From NCBI RefSeq assembly GCF_002870125.1, contig NZ_PNEO01000002.1, forward strand, positions 186,001 to 250,000: a DNA stretch of 64,000 nucleotides. The letters run 5' to 3'. Origin of the DNA: Burkholderia sp. WAC0059. Its GTDB lineage: Bacteria > Pseudomonadota > Gammaproteobacteria > Burkholderiales > Burkholderiaceae. The notes beneath the pieces were generated by a model, which saw nothing but the letters and a program-made list of their open reading frames with translations, was not told the origin of the DNA and did no database searches. The translations under genes and the position numbers were made by a program. Shown in pieces: positions 51,437-59,489 of the stretch (positions are counted from its first letter, which is position 1; each line of letters begins with the position of its first letter).

Positions 51437-52537
51437 ATGAAAAGACAGGTAGTGGGCCGGCTAGCGGCACTGGTGCTGTGCGCGGCGCCCTGGATGACGT
51501 CGATGGCGCAGGACACGCAGCTCAACGTCTACAACTGGTCCGATTACATTGCCCCGGACACGATCCCGAACTTCACGAAGCAGACCGGCATCAAGGTCCG
51601 CTACGACAACTACGACAGCGACGACACGCTCCAGGCCAAGCTGCTCGCCGGCAACTCGGGCTACGACGTCGTCGTGCCGACGAGCAACTACGCGGGCAAG
51701 CAGATCGCTGCGAACATCTTCGCGCCGCTCGACAAGTCGAAGATCCCGAACCTCAAGTACCTCGATCCCCAACTGATGGCGCTCGTCGCCGGCGCCGATC
51801 CGGGCAACCGCTACGCGGTGCCCTGGGCCTACGGCACGACGGGGCTCGGCTACAACGTCACGAAGGTCCAGCAGATTCTCGGCAAGAACGTCCCGCTCGA
51901 CAATTGGGACATCCTCTTCAAGCCTGAGTACCTCTCGAAGCTCAAGACCTGCGGCGTGTCGGTGCTCGACGCACCGGACCAGATGTTCGCCGCGGCCCTG
52001 CACTACATGGGCAAGGACCCGATGAGCACGAACCCGGCCGACTATCGCGCCGCGCTCGCGATGCTCGAGAAAATCCGGCCGTACATCACGGAATTCAACT
52101 CGTCGGGCTATATCAACGATCTCGCCGGCGGCGACATCTGCTTCGCCTACGGCTGGTCGGGCGACGTCGTGATCGCGAAGCACCGCGCGATGGAGGCGAA
52201 GAAGCCCTACCGCATCGATTACTACATCCCGAAGGGCGGCGCGCCGATCTGGTTCGACGTGATGGTGATTCCGAAGGACGCCCAGCACAAGGACGCCGCC
52301 GAGGCGTGGATCAACTACATCGAGACGCCGCAGGTCCACGCGGCGATCACGAACGCCGTGTACTATCCGAGCGCGAACGCCGCCGCCCGCCAGTACGTCG
52401 ACAAGGACATCGCCAACGATCCGGCCGTCTACCCGCCGCCCGACGTCGTCAAGACGCTGTTCCTGCTCAAGCCTCTGCCGCCCGCGATCCAGCGGCTGCA
52501 GACGCGCCTGTGGACCGAATTCAAGTCGGGGCACTGA
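51437..52537 (+). CDS. potF: Polyamine ABC transporter substrate-binding protein
   Basis: A 366-residue periplasmic putrescine/spermidine binder. Signal peptide GRLAALVLCAAPWMTSMAQ, then mature LNVYNWSDYIAPDTIPNF, the classical PotF/PotD opening with the Trp-Ser-Asp-Tyr motif that contacts the polyamine, and YDVVVPTSNYAGKQI. Length matches PotF. GGAG and GGAGAACGGG precede the ATG. It heads a four-gene importer operon. Confidence 0.95.
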   Translation: MKRQVVGRLAALVLCAAPWMTSMAQDTQLNVYNWSDYIAPDTIPNFTKQTGIKVRYDNYDSDDTLQAKLLAGNSGYDVVVPTSNYAGKQIAANIFAPLDKSKIPNLKYLDPQLMALVAGADPGNRYAVPWAYGTTGLGYNVTKVQQILGKNVPLDNWDILFKPEYLSKLKTCGVSVLDAPDQMFAAALHYMGKDPMSTNPADYRAALAMLEKIRPYITEFNSSGYINDLAGGDICFAYGWSGDVVIAKHRAMEAKKPYRIDYYIPKGGAPIWFDVMVIPKDAQHKDAAEAWINYIETPQVHAAITNAVYYPSANAAARQYVDKDIANDPAVYPPPDVVKTLFLLKPLPPAIQRLQTRLWTEFKSGH

Positions 52538-52651
52538 CGGGCGCTGGGCCAAGGCCAGCCATGGAAATTCCCGGGCCCCCGGCGCAAGCTGGGGGCTTTG
52601 TTCGTCAACACGCCAGAATCCGTTCAGTGGCGAGGCAGGACCGAAAGAATC

Positions 52652-53815
52652 ATGAGTGATCAGTCGAGCGCGGCGGCCGCAGCCGGCGCGCAGCCCCTGA
52701 GTAGCGCCCCCGCCGCGGGCAGCGGAAACGGCCATTTCGTGCAGGTCGTCGACGTCGTCAAGCGGTTCGGCGAGACGACCGCCGTGAAGAACGTCAACCT
52801 GTCGGTCGGCAAGGGCGAACTGTTCGCGCTGCTCGGCAGCTCGGGTTGCGGCAAGTCCACGCTGCTGCGCATGCTGGCGGGACTCGAAACCGTCACCGCG
52901 GGCAAGATCCTGATCGACGGCACGGACCTTGCGACGATGCCGCCGTACCGGCGGCCCGTCAACATGATGTTCCAGTCCTACGCGCTGTTCCCGCACATGA
53001 CGGTCGAGGCGAACGTCGCCTTCGGCCTGCGCCAAGAAGGCGTGAAAAAGGCCGAGCTGACGGCGCGCGTACAGGACGCGCTCGAACTCGTGCAGATGGC
53101 GCGTTTCGCGAAGCGCAAGCCGCACCAGCTTTCGGGCGGCCAGCAGCAGCGCGTCGCGCTCGCGCGTTCGCTCGTCAAGCGGCCGAAGCTGCTGCTGCTC
53201 GACGAGCCGATGTCCGCGCTCGACAAGCAGATCCGCCAGCGCACGCAGATCGAGCTCGTCAACATCCTCGAGCAGGTCGGCGTCACCTGCATCATGGTCA
53301 CGCACGACCAGGAAGAGGCGATGACGATGGCGAGCCGGCTCGCCGTCATGAGCGAAGGCGAAATCGTGCAGCTCGGCACGCCCAGCGAGGTCTACGAATA
53401 CCCGAACAGCCGCTTCTCGGCGGAATTCATCGGCTCCACGAATCTGTTCGAAGGCCGCGTGGTCGAGGACGAGCCCGACCACGTCTTCGTCGAGTCGCCC
53501 GAGCTTACCGCGCAGCTTTACGTCAACCACGGCATCACGGGACCGCTCGGCATGCCCGTGACGATCTCGGTGCGGCCCGAGCGCGTCGCGCTCACGCGCA
53601 AGCCGCCCGAGGGTGCGTTCAACTGGGGGCGCGGCGTCGTTAAAAACATCGCCTACCTGGGCGGCTACTCGCTCTATCACGTCCAGCTCGAATCGGGCAA
53701 GGTCGTGATCGCGAGCGTATCGAGCATCGCGCTCTCCGAAATCGACACGCCGACCTGGAACGACGAAGTGTACGTGCGCTGGAGCGCGGCGGCCGGCGTG
53801 GTGCTGACGTCATGA
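52652..53815 (+). CDS. potG: Polyamine ABC transporter ATP-binding protein
   Basis: A 387-residue ATPase: Walker A GSSGCGKST, signature LSGGQQQR, Walker B LLLLDEPMSALDKQ, followed by the TOBE domain (ITISVRPERVALTRK in form, VTISVRPERVALTRKPPEGA). About 25 Ala/Ser-rich residues extend the N-terminus. I start at ATG 52652 because the 18 codons upstream in frame are not family-like. It overlaps potH by 4 nt. Confidence 0.95.
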   Translation: MSDQSSAAAAAGAQPLSSAPAAGSGNGHFVQVVDVVKRFGETTAVKNVNLSVGKGELFALLGSSGCGKSTLLRMLAGLETVTAGKILIDGTDLATMPPYRRPVNMMFQSYALFPHMTVEANVAFGLRQEGVKKAELTARVQDALELVQMARFAKRKPHQLSGGQQQRVALARSLVKRPKLLLLDEPMSALDKQIRQRTQIELVNILEQVGVTCIMVTHDQEEAMTMASRLAVMSEGEIVQLGTPSEVYEYPNSRFSAEFIGSTNLFEGRVVEDEPDHVFVESPELTAQLYVNHGITGPLGMPVTISVRPERVALTRKPPEGAFNWGRGVVKNIAYLGGYSLYHVQLESGKVVIASVSSIALSEIDTPTWNDEVYVRWSAAAGVVLTS

Positions 53816-54762
53816 GCAGCGCGCAGGGCAGATTCGCGCGGTTCGCGCGGTTCGCGCAGTGGCCGCTGCGGCGGCTGGGGTTGAGCGGACGCACGGCCGT
53901 CGTCGCCGGGCCGTTCCTCTGGCTCGTGCTGTTCTTCCTCGTGCCGTTCCTGCTCGTCGTAAAGATCAGCTTCGCGGACCAGCAACTCGGCATCCCGCCG
54001 TACACGGAACTGACGTCGTATGCGGACGGCGTGCTACACATTGCGCTCGACCTCGCGCACTATGCGTTCCTGTTCCAGGACAGCCTCTATTTCGCGGCTT
54101 ACCTGAACTCGATCGTGGTGGCCGGCATTTCGACGCTGCTGTGCCTCGTGATCGGCTATCCGATGGCGTACTACATCGCGCGCTCGAATCCGGCCACGCG
54201 CAACCTGCTGATGATGGGCGTGATGCTGCCGTTCTGGACGTCGTTCCTGATTCGCGTCTACGCCTGGATCGGCATTCTCAAGAACAACGGTCTGCTCAAC
54301 AACTTCCTGATGTCGATCGGCTTGATCCATACGCCGATCGAGCTCTATCACACCAACACGGCCGTCTACATCGGCATGGTGTACTCGTATCTGCCATTTC
54401 TCGTCATGCCGCTCTACGCCCATCTCGTGAAGATGGACCTGACGCTGCTCGAAGCCGCCTACGACCTCGGCGCGAAGCCGTGGCGCGCGTTCTTCGCGAT
54501 CACGCTGCCGCTCTCGAAGAACGGCATCATCGCCGGCTGTCTGCTCGTCTTCATTCCGGCCGTCGGCGAATACGTGATTCCGGAGCTGCTCGGCGGCGCG
54601 AACACGCTGATGATCGGTCAGGTCATGTGGAACGAGTTCTTCGACAACGCCGACTGGCCGATGGCGTCGGCCGTCACCTGCGCAATGGTGCTCCTGCTGC
54701 TCGTGCCGATGGCGCTGTTCCAGCACTACCAGGCGAAGGAGCTGGGGGAGCGGGGACGATGA
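53812..54762 (+). CDS. potH: Polyamine ABC transporter permease
   Basis: A 316-residue permease with six helices and the EAA loop EAAYDLGAKPWRAFFAITLPLS that docks on PotG. The stretch ISFADQQLGIPPYTEL in the first periplasmic loop is the PotH pattern. Start and stop overlap potG and potI by 4 nt each. Confidence 0.95.
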   Translation: MSSAQGRFARFARFAQWPLRRLGLSGRTAVVAGPFLWLVLFFLVPFLLVVKISFADQQLGIPPYTELTSYADGVLHIALDLAHYAFLFQDSLYFAAYLNSIVVAGISTLLCLVIGYPMAYYIARSNPATRNLLMMGVMLPFWTSFLIRVYAWIGILKNNGLLNNFLMSIGLIHTPIELYHTNTAVYIGMVYSYLPFLVMPLYAHLVKMDLTLLEAAYDLGAKPWRAFFAITLPLSKNGIIAGCLLVFIPAVGEYVIPELLGGANTLMIGQVMWNEFFDNADWPMASAVTCAMVLLLLVPMALFQHYQAKELGERGR

Positions 54763-55577
54763 AGCCGAACCGTCTGCTGCAAATCCTCGTGCTGACGCTC
54801 GGGTTCGCGTTTCTCTACATCCCGATCGTGAGCCTCGTCGTGTACTCGTTCAACGAGTCCGAGCTCGTGACCATCTGGACGCGTTTCTCGACGCGCTGGT
54901 ACGTCGCCCTGCTCGGCGACGACGAACTCATCTCCGCGGCGTGGCTGTCGCTGCGCATCGCCGTGATGACCGCGTTCGCGTCGGTGGTCATCGGGACTTG
55001 GGCCGGCTTCGTGCTCGCGCGCATGGGCCGGTTCCGCGGCTTCACGCTCTACACCGGGATGATCAACGCGCCGCTCGTGATTCCCGAGGTGATCCAGGGC
55101 ATTTCGCTGCTGCTGCTGTTCGTCGAGCTCGGCAAGCTGATCGGCTGGCCCGCCGGGCGCGGCATCGTCACGATCTGGATCGGCCACGTCATGCTCTGCA
55201 TCTCGTACGTGGCGATCATCGTGCAGTCGCGCGTGCGCGAGCTGAATCCGTCGATCGAGGAGGCCGCGCTCGACCTCGGCGCGACGCCGCTCAAGGTCTT
55301 CTTCGCGATCACGCTGCCGCTCATCTCGCAGGCGCTGGCGGCCGGCTGGCTGCTGTCGTTCACGCTGTCGATCGACGACGTGGTACTGTCGGCCTTCCTG
55401 TCCGGGCCCGGCTCGACGACGCTGCCGCTCGTGATCTTCTCGCGCGTCCACCTCGGCCTGAATCCGGAGATGAACGCGCTGGCGACGCTCTTCATCAGCG
55501 TGGTGACGATCGGCGTGATCGTCGGCAACCACTTCATGCAGCGCGCCGAACGCCGGCGTCTTGCGATGGCCGTCTAG
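54759..55577 (+). CDS. potI: Polyamine ABC transporter permease
   Basis: A 272-residue permease: FLYIPIVSLVVYSFNESELV at the start and the EAA loop EEAALDLGATPLKVFFAITL. The second membrane half of the importer, forming a heterodimer with PotH. Starts inside the last codon of potH (ATGA overlap). A short open frame follows after 44 nt before the terminator. Confidence 0.95.
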   Translation: MKPNRLLQILVLTLGFAFLYIPIVSLVVYSFNESELVTIWTRFSTRWYVALLGDDELISAAWLSLRIAVMTAFASVVIGTWAGFVLARMGRFRGFTLYTGMINAPLVIPEVIQGISLLLLFVELGKLIGWPAGRGIVTIWIGHVMLCISYVAIIVQSRVRELNPSIEEAALDLGATPLKVFFAITLPLISQALAAGWLLSFTLSIDDVVLSAFLSGPGSTTLPLVIFSRVHLGLNPEMNALATLFISVVTIGVIVGNHFMQRAERRRLAMAV

Positions 55578-55621
55578 ATAGACGCGGCGCGACGACCGCG
55601 GCCGGCGGCCGGAACGGAGTC

Positions 55622-55753
55622 ATGCTCGTGCTTCACGTATCGGGTGGTTTGAGCGTCTTCGGCTGGCAGCAATTGCTCCAGTTGTGGGAGCTGATCGTGA
55701 TGGTCTGCCGTTTCCTCTGGGACCTGCTGCGCCTCGCCGGCGGAGGCGGTTGA
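55622..55753 (+). CDS. Possible 43-residue hydrophobic peptide at the end of the pot operon
   Basis: ATG 55622 with CGGAG 4-8 nt upstream opens a 43-codon frame (MLVLHVSGGLSVFGWQQLLQ, then LWELIVMVCRFLWDLLRL and four Gly) ending before a bidirectional terminator. The sequence is amphipathic and Trp/Leu-rich, unlike random GC-rich frames, which here tend to be Arg/Ala-rich. It lies 44 nt after potI and before the terminator, so it would be co-transcribed. No family is recognised. It may be a real membrane-associated small protein. Confidence 0.45.
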   Translation: MLVLHVSGGLSVFGWQQLLQLWELIVMVCRFLWDLLRLAGGGG

Positions 55754-55792
55754 GCGGGAAGCCGGGCGGTCCCGGCGCGCGAACGCCGGCCC

Positions 55793-55842
55793 AAAAAACT
55801 GCGGGCTCACGTGCCGGGAAGCACGCGAGCCCGTCTTCATTT
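55793..55842. terminator. Bidirectional intrinsic terminator
   Basis: CGGGCTC-A-CGTGC / GCACG-C-GAGCCCG, a 12-bp stem with one mismatch and a 6-nt loop (55802-55833). Plus strand: TCTTCATTT follows. Minus strand: CAGTTTTTTGG follows. It ends the pot operon and the convergent TPR-protein gene. Confidence 0.85.
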
Positions 55843-55892
55843 CCGGAGCGCGGCACTCGCCGTGACGGTGAATGCCGCGCTGCGCCGGGCGG

Positions 55893-57056
55893 TCAGGAAT
55901 TGTCCCAGCCGCCGCCCGAGTCGTCGTTGCTGCCGTAGTCGACGCCGCCGCCGTCGTCCCAGTCGTTCGAGCCCTGGCCGAAGTCGAGGCCGCCGTCGTT
56001 GACGTTGTTATTGCCGTTGTCGTCGACGATCACGTCGCGCTCGACCACGCGATCGCGTTCTCCGCCGAGCGCCTCGCCGAGCATCACGCCGGTCAGCAAT
56101 CCGCCCACGCCGCTACCGAAACCGCCGCCCTGCTGCACGATCACCTGCTGGGGCGCCTGCGGCGGGTAATAGGGCGGGTAGGGCGGCTGACGCCCGAAGC
56201 TCGCGTCGGCTTCTCGCGCATAGGCCGAATCGCTGCCGATCGCGCCGTGCGGCGGCGCGTTCGGGTCGGGCCGGCCTTCGGCGCGGGCCTTGAGGCTGTC
56301 CACCTGGCGCTCGAGGTCCTCGATCTGATACGGCGCCACCGGGTTCGGGCTGTTCGAGAGCGCCTCGGCCACCTGCCGCAACTGTGCCTCCAGCGCTTCG
56401 GCCTCGCGCGCCAGCACGTCGTGTCCGGCCTCGGTCGAGAGGCGCACGTCGAGCTTCAGCGAACGCACGGCGTTGAGCAGTTCGGTGACGCGCCTGAGCT
56501 GCTCGTGACGATCTTCGGTCGCGCGCGCGTCGTCGTTCGACCGCGCGCGGCGCAGCGTCCAGCGCAGCACCGCCGCGATCAGAACCAGCACGATGGCGAT
56601 GCCGATCCACGCGCCCGCGGACGGACCGTGTCGTTGCGGCGCGGCGCCGAATGCGGCGGTCGGCAGGACGGTAGCCGTCTGGGCCGTTTGCGGCTGCGCG
56701 AACGACGTGCCGTGGTTGCCGCCGCCTGCGCGCGCGGCGTCGGCACGGATGTGCGACTCGACTTCGGCGAAGCGCGACGGCGACGTGAAGTGCAGTTGCG
56801 GATCGAGCGTGCGGGCCTGCTGGACCTGGTCGAGCGCGGCCGAATAACGGCCCTCGCGATCGAGCACCTGGGCATACAGATAGTGGGCGTGGGCGCTGTT
56901 CGGATGCGCCTCGAGCACCTCGCGCAGGCCGCTGTCCGCACGTGACCAGTCGCCCTGCGACATGGCCGATTCGATCTGCTGCACGCTCGGCGCCGCGAAA
57001 GCCGTGCCACACACGACGGCAAGCGACGCCAGCGCTGCGACTAGAAACTTTTTCAT
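55893..57056 (-). CDS. TPR protein with signal peptide, single TM helix and Gly/Asn/Asp-rich tail
   Basis: A 387-residue protein: signal peptide MKKFLVAALASLAVVCGTAFA, TPR-like helices at 25-100 (SVQQIESAMSQGDWSRADSG, AHYLYAQVLDREGRYSAALD), one TM segment near 150 (AWIGIAIVLVLIAAVLRW), a charged helical region with possible coiled coil, and a C-terminal tail rich in Gly, Asn and Asp after VVERDVIVDDNGN. The tail's repeated GxD/DDG motifs look disordered or calcium-binding-like. It is followed in its own direction by nothing, and preceded by a PspA-like gene 109 nt upstream. Function unknown; envelope assembly or stress is plausible. Confidence 0.75.
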   Translation of the reverse strand: MKKFLVAALASLAVVCGTAFAAPSVQQIESAMSQGDWSRADSGLREVLEAHPNSAHAHYLYAQVLDREGRYSAALDQVQQARTLDPQLHFTSPSRFAEVESHIRADAARAGGGNHGTSFAQPQTAQTATVLPTAAFGAAPQRHGPSAGAWIGIAIVLVLIAAVLRWTLRRARSNDDARATEDRHEQLRRVTELLNAVRSLKLDVRLSTEAGHDVLAREAEALEAQLRQVAEALSNSPNPVAPYQIEDLERQVDSLKARAEGRPDPNAPPHGAIGSDSAYAREADASFGRQPPYPPYYPPQAPQQVIVQQGGGFGSGVGGLLTGVMLGEALGGERDRVVERDVIVDDNGNNNVNDGGLDFGQGSNDWDDGGGVDYGSNDDSGGGWDNS

Positions 57057-57165
57057 GATGCAGGTCGGGCGCCGGGCGCCCGTCTCCGTGTCGGTACGAT
57101 AGGAGGTGTGCGGCAAACGGGCGCAGCCAGGCGCCGCACCCGTCGTTCGGCCGCGCCGCGCGCGA

Positions 57166-57846
57166 CTACTGCGTCGGCGTGCTCAACTGCTTTTTCAGCG
57201 CTTCGAGGCGGTCGTCGACGGACGGCCCCTTGTTGAGGGCCGAGAGCTTGTCGTCGAGCGCCTTGCCGCTCACCGTGTCGGCCGAATTGAGCCGCGCGTC
57301 GGAACGCGCGTTCTGCAGGTCGACCTTGTCCTCGAGCTTCTGGAAGTCGCCCGAGAGATTCTTGCCGCCGATGCCCCCGAGCGCCGATGCCGCGACGTCC
57401 TTCGCCTGGGCGATCTGCTGCTTCGCCTGCAGGATGTTCGAGCGCGCGTTCAGGTCGTTGCGGCGCTGGCGCATCTCGTCGATCTGCTGCTTCAGATGAT
57501 CGACGGACGGCTCGAGTTTCGCCAGTTCCCCGGCGAGCGCGTCGCGTTCCGCCTCGGCCGTCGCCTGCGCGCCGAGCGCCTCGCGCGCAAGCGCCTCGTC
57601 ACCCGACTGCAGCGCGCGCTTCGCGCCGTCTTCGTACTTGCGCGCCTTTTCGGCGGCGGCGTCGCGCTTGCTTTGCTGCATGGCGACCTGCGCCTGGATT
57701 TCGACGAGCGAGTTTTCCGCCTTCGCAAGGCTGTCGTCGAGTTCGCGCACGATCTGACGGGAGTCGCGGGACGGGTCCTGCACAGATTCGGCCGCGTCGT
57801 TGAGCAGCCCCTTGAGCGTGCGCGAGATGGTGTCAAAAAGCGCCAT
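57166..57846 (-). CDS. PspA/IM30-family membrane-stress protein
   Basis: A 226-residue alpha-helical protein of the PspA/Vipp1 family: MALFDTISRTLKGLLNDAAE is the amphipathic membrane-binding helix, followed by long coiled-coil helices (SLAKAENSLVEIQAQVAMQQ, AEKARKYEDGAKRALQSGDE). These proteins form ESCRT-III-like polymers on stressed membranes. Start at ATG 57846 has GGAGGA upstream. No pspBC or pspF is adjacent; it precedes the TPR-protein gene in the same direction, and the pair may work together. Confidence 0.88.
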   Translation of the reverse strand: MALFDTISRTLKGLLNDAAESVQDPSRDSRQIVRELDDSLAKAENSLVEIQAQVAMQQSKRDAAAEKARKYEDGAKRALQSGDEALAREALGAQATAEAERDALAGELAKLEPSVDHLKQQIDEMRQRRNDLNARSNILQAKQQIAQAKDVAASALGGIGGKNLSGDFQKLEDKVDLQNARSDARLNSADTVSGKALDDKLSALNKGPSVDDRLEALKKQLSTPTQ

Positions 57847-58135
57847 GAATTCCTCCGAGAATGAGAGCGGCACCGATGGGCCCGTTGCCCATCCGCCCGG
57901 TCGCCGCGCGAATTCACTGCGGTCAGCTTACGCCGCTTCGCGAAAAGTCGCACAGGCGGTGCGGATATCGGGGCGCACGGCCCGATTGCAATAGGCGACG
58001 GCCCGGCAATCGTGCCGTGCCGCATAACGCCGGGCGGGAAATTCCGGTCCGGCGCGCCTTCTTGCTCGCGGATATTACACCACGGGGTACCTTAAAACGG
58101 GCTTAAAGCCGGGGATGAAAAGCGCACGCCGCCAT

Positions 58136-58924
58136 TCAGGCGAAACCGCCCTCGGGAGCAGGGCCGGCGCCGGCATCGTCTTCTTCGTCGCGCAACCGGG
58201 GACGCGGTTTCGGCGGATGGGTCGGGCCGGGCCAGGGTTCGGGGGCGAACGGCCGAATCGTCGGCGGCGCGCCGGCCTCGCCGGAAGACGCATGGCCGGC
58301 CGCCTCGTTGCCAAGGCGCGCCACGGCCTGGGCAACCCGTCTGACGGTGGCACGGTCCGCCTGCGAATTGCCCTGTTCCGTGTGCAGAATCGGCGCGAGC
58401 GGGGCAGGAAAAGGTCGAGTCGGTTGAGTCGCGGCGGTGCCGTCTGCCGGCGTACCGTTCTCAAGGCCGCCATCGCCGGCCGAATCCTCCTGCGCGGAAG
58501 CGGCAAGCGACGCCGGAGCGTCTGCATTCGTCGGTGCAAGGTTGGGGGCGTCGAAGCGAGCCGGCCCGGTTTCCGAAACGTCTGGCGTCGTTTCGCCCGC
58601 ATCGACCTCCGGCGCCGAGCCGGTCGCCGTCGTTTCCTGAGCGCCGCCGGCCGCGCCCGGCCGTCCCGCGCCTGCCCGCCGGCCCTGGCGCAGCGGCCTC
58701 GCTGCCTTGCGCAGCACCTGGCTCAGCGTATCGGGTTCGCGCGGCGCGTTGAGCCGGTCGACGATGCTGGCCGCCTTCACCTGGTCGCCGGTCGCGCTGA
58801 ACGCGAGGACGGCCCGGCGCATCAGCTCGCTGACGCTGATGCCGAGCTCGTCGGCGGTCGCTGCAATCGCGCGTTTCTGCGCGGGCGTGACGAAGACGAC
58901 GATGCGTTCACTGGGCTTGTTCAT
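58136..58924 (-). CDS. Ribbon-helix-helix protein with long disordered tail
   Basis: A 262-residue protein. Residues 1-55 look like a ribbon-helix-helix DNA-binding domain: SERIVVFVTPAQKRAIAATA, then ADELGISVSELMRRAVLAFS. From about 75 onward the sequence is low-complexity, rich in Ala, Pro, Glu, Thr, with no fold. Such RHH fusions resemble mobilisation or partition accessory proteins, but no plasmid functions are nearby. I start at ATG 58924; an upstream in-frame start at 58981 is possible. Function unknown. Confidence 0.65.
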   Translation of the reverse strand: MNKPSERIVVFVTPAQKRAIAATADELGISVSELMRRAVLAFSATGDQVKAASIVDRLNAPREPDTLSQVLRKAARPLRQGRRAGAGRPGAAGGAQETTATGSAPEVDAGETTPDVSETGPARFDAPNLAPTNADAPASLAASAQEDSAGDGGLENGTPADGTAATQPTRPFPAPLAPILHTEQGNSQADRATVRRVAQAVARLGNEAAGHASSGEAGAPPTIRPFAPEPWPGPTHPPKPRPRLRDEEDDAGAGPAPEGGFA

Positions 58925-59489
58925 GGTCGGCTTGCCGGACGTTCGGCCTCGTGTGACATCGGGGCGAGGGCGCGACGCCATGACAGCGCCGCGCAGGGCA
59001 TGCAGCAGAACTTCATCATACGGCCTCGCCGGCCTCCGGCAAACTTTGCACGGCCGTTCGCCCTTTCACGCGTTTCGCGTCAACGCAAGAATGTGTCGTC
59101 CGCTCAACGGGTTGGACGGTTTTCCGGGGGCTTGTCCCCAAGTCTTTCAACACTTTCTGTGAATAACCCGGCCGATCGCGCAACCGGCTGTCTGCCCAGC
59201 CGGCAAGCGGGTCTGCGGTCCGCCCGGTCGCGCAGCCCAGGAAATTCTTACAAAAAAAGGCCGTCCTGGCCGCGTGATTTATTTAGAATGCGCTGTTACA
59301 TTGCGCGATGGCGGCACGCCGTCCTCGTGCGACGCGGCCGGCCGGGGGCGTTGCCTGCCGCACGGCGGTGCAGGGCCTCGGGGGCCGGCGCCGCCGCGAG
59401 CCGTATTGGCGTCATGACGCCATGACCACGATTTTTTCGCGCGCAGGCGCGGCCGGGGCGCAATCGATTCGCGCCTCTTATTCCAAGTC
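58925..59489. other. Divergent intergenic region upstream of mrcA
   Basis: About 565 bases without a gene. It includes a perfect match to the DnaA-box consensus TTATTCACA on the minus strand (58-66 of 59100s: 59158-59166), and an AT-rich patch at 59272-59290 with TAGAAT (59284-59289), a plausible -10 of mrcA. Reading frames here lack ribosome sites. Confidence 0.45.

Noticed and set aside
59252-59271. Minus-strand GGCC-5-GGCC hairpin followed by seven T
   Set aside because: Stem of only 4 bp and no gene ends there on that strand; not called as a terminator.
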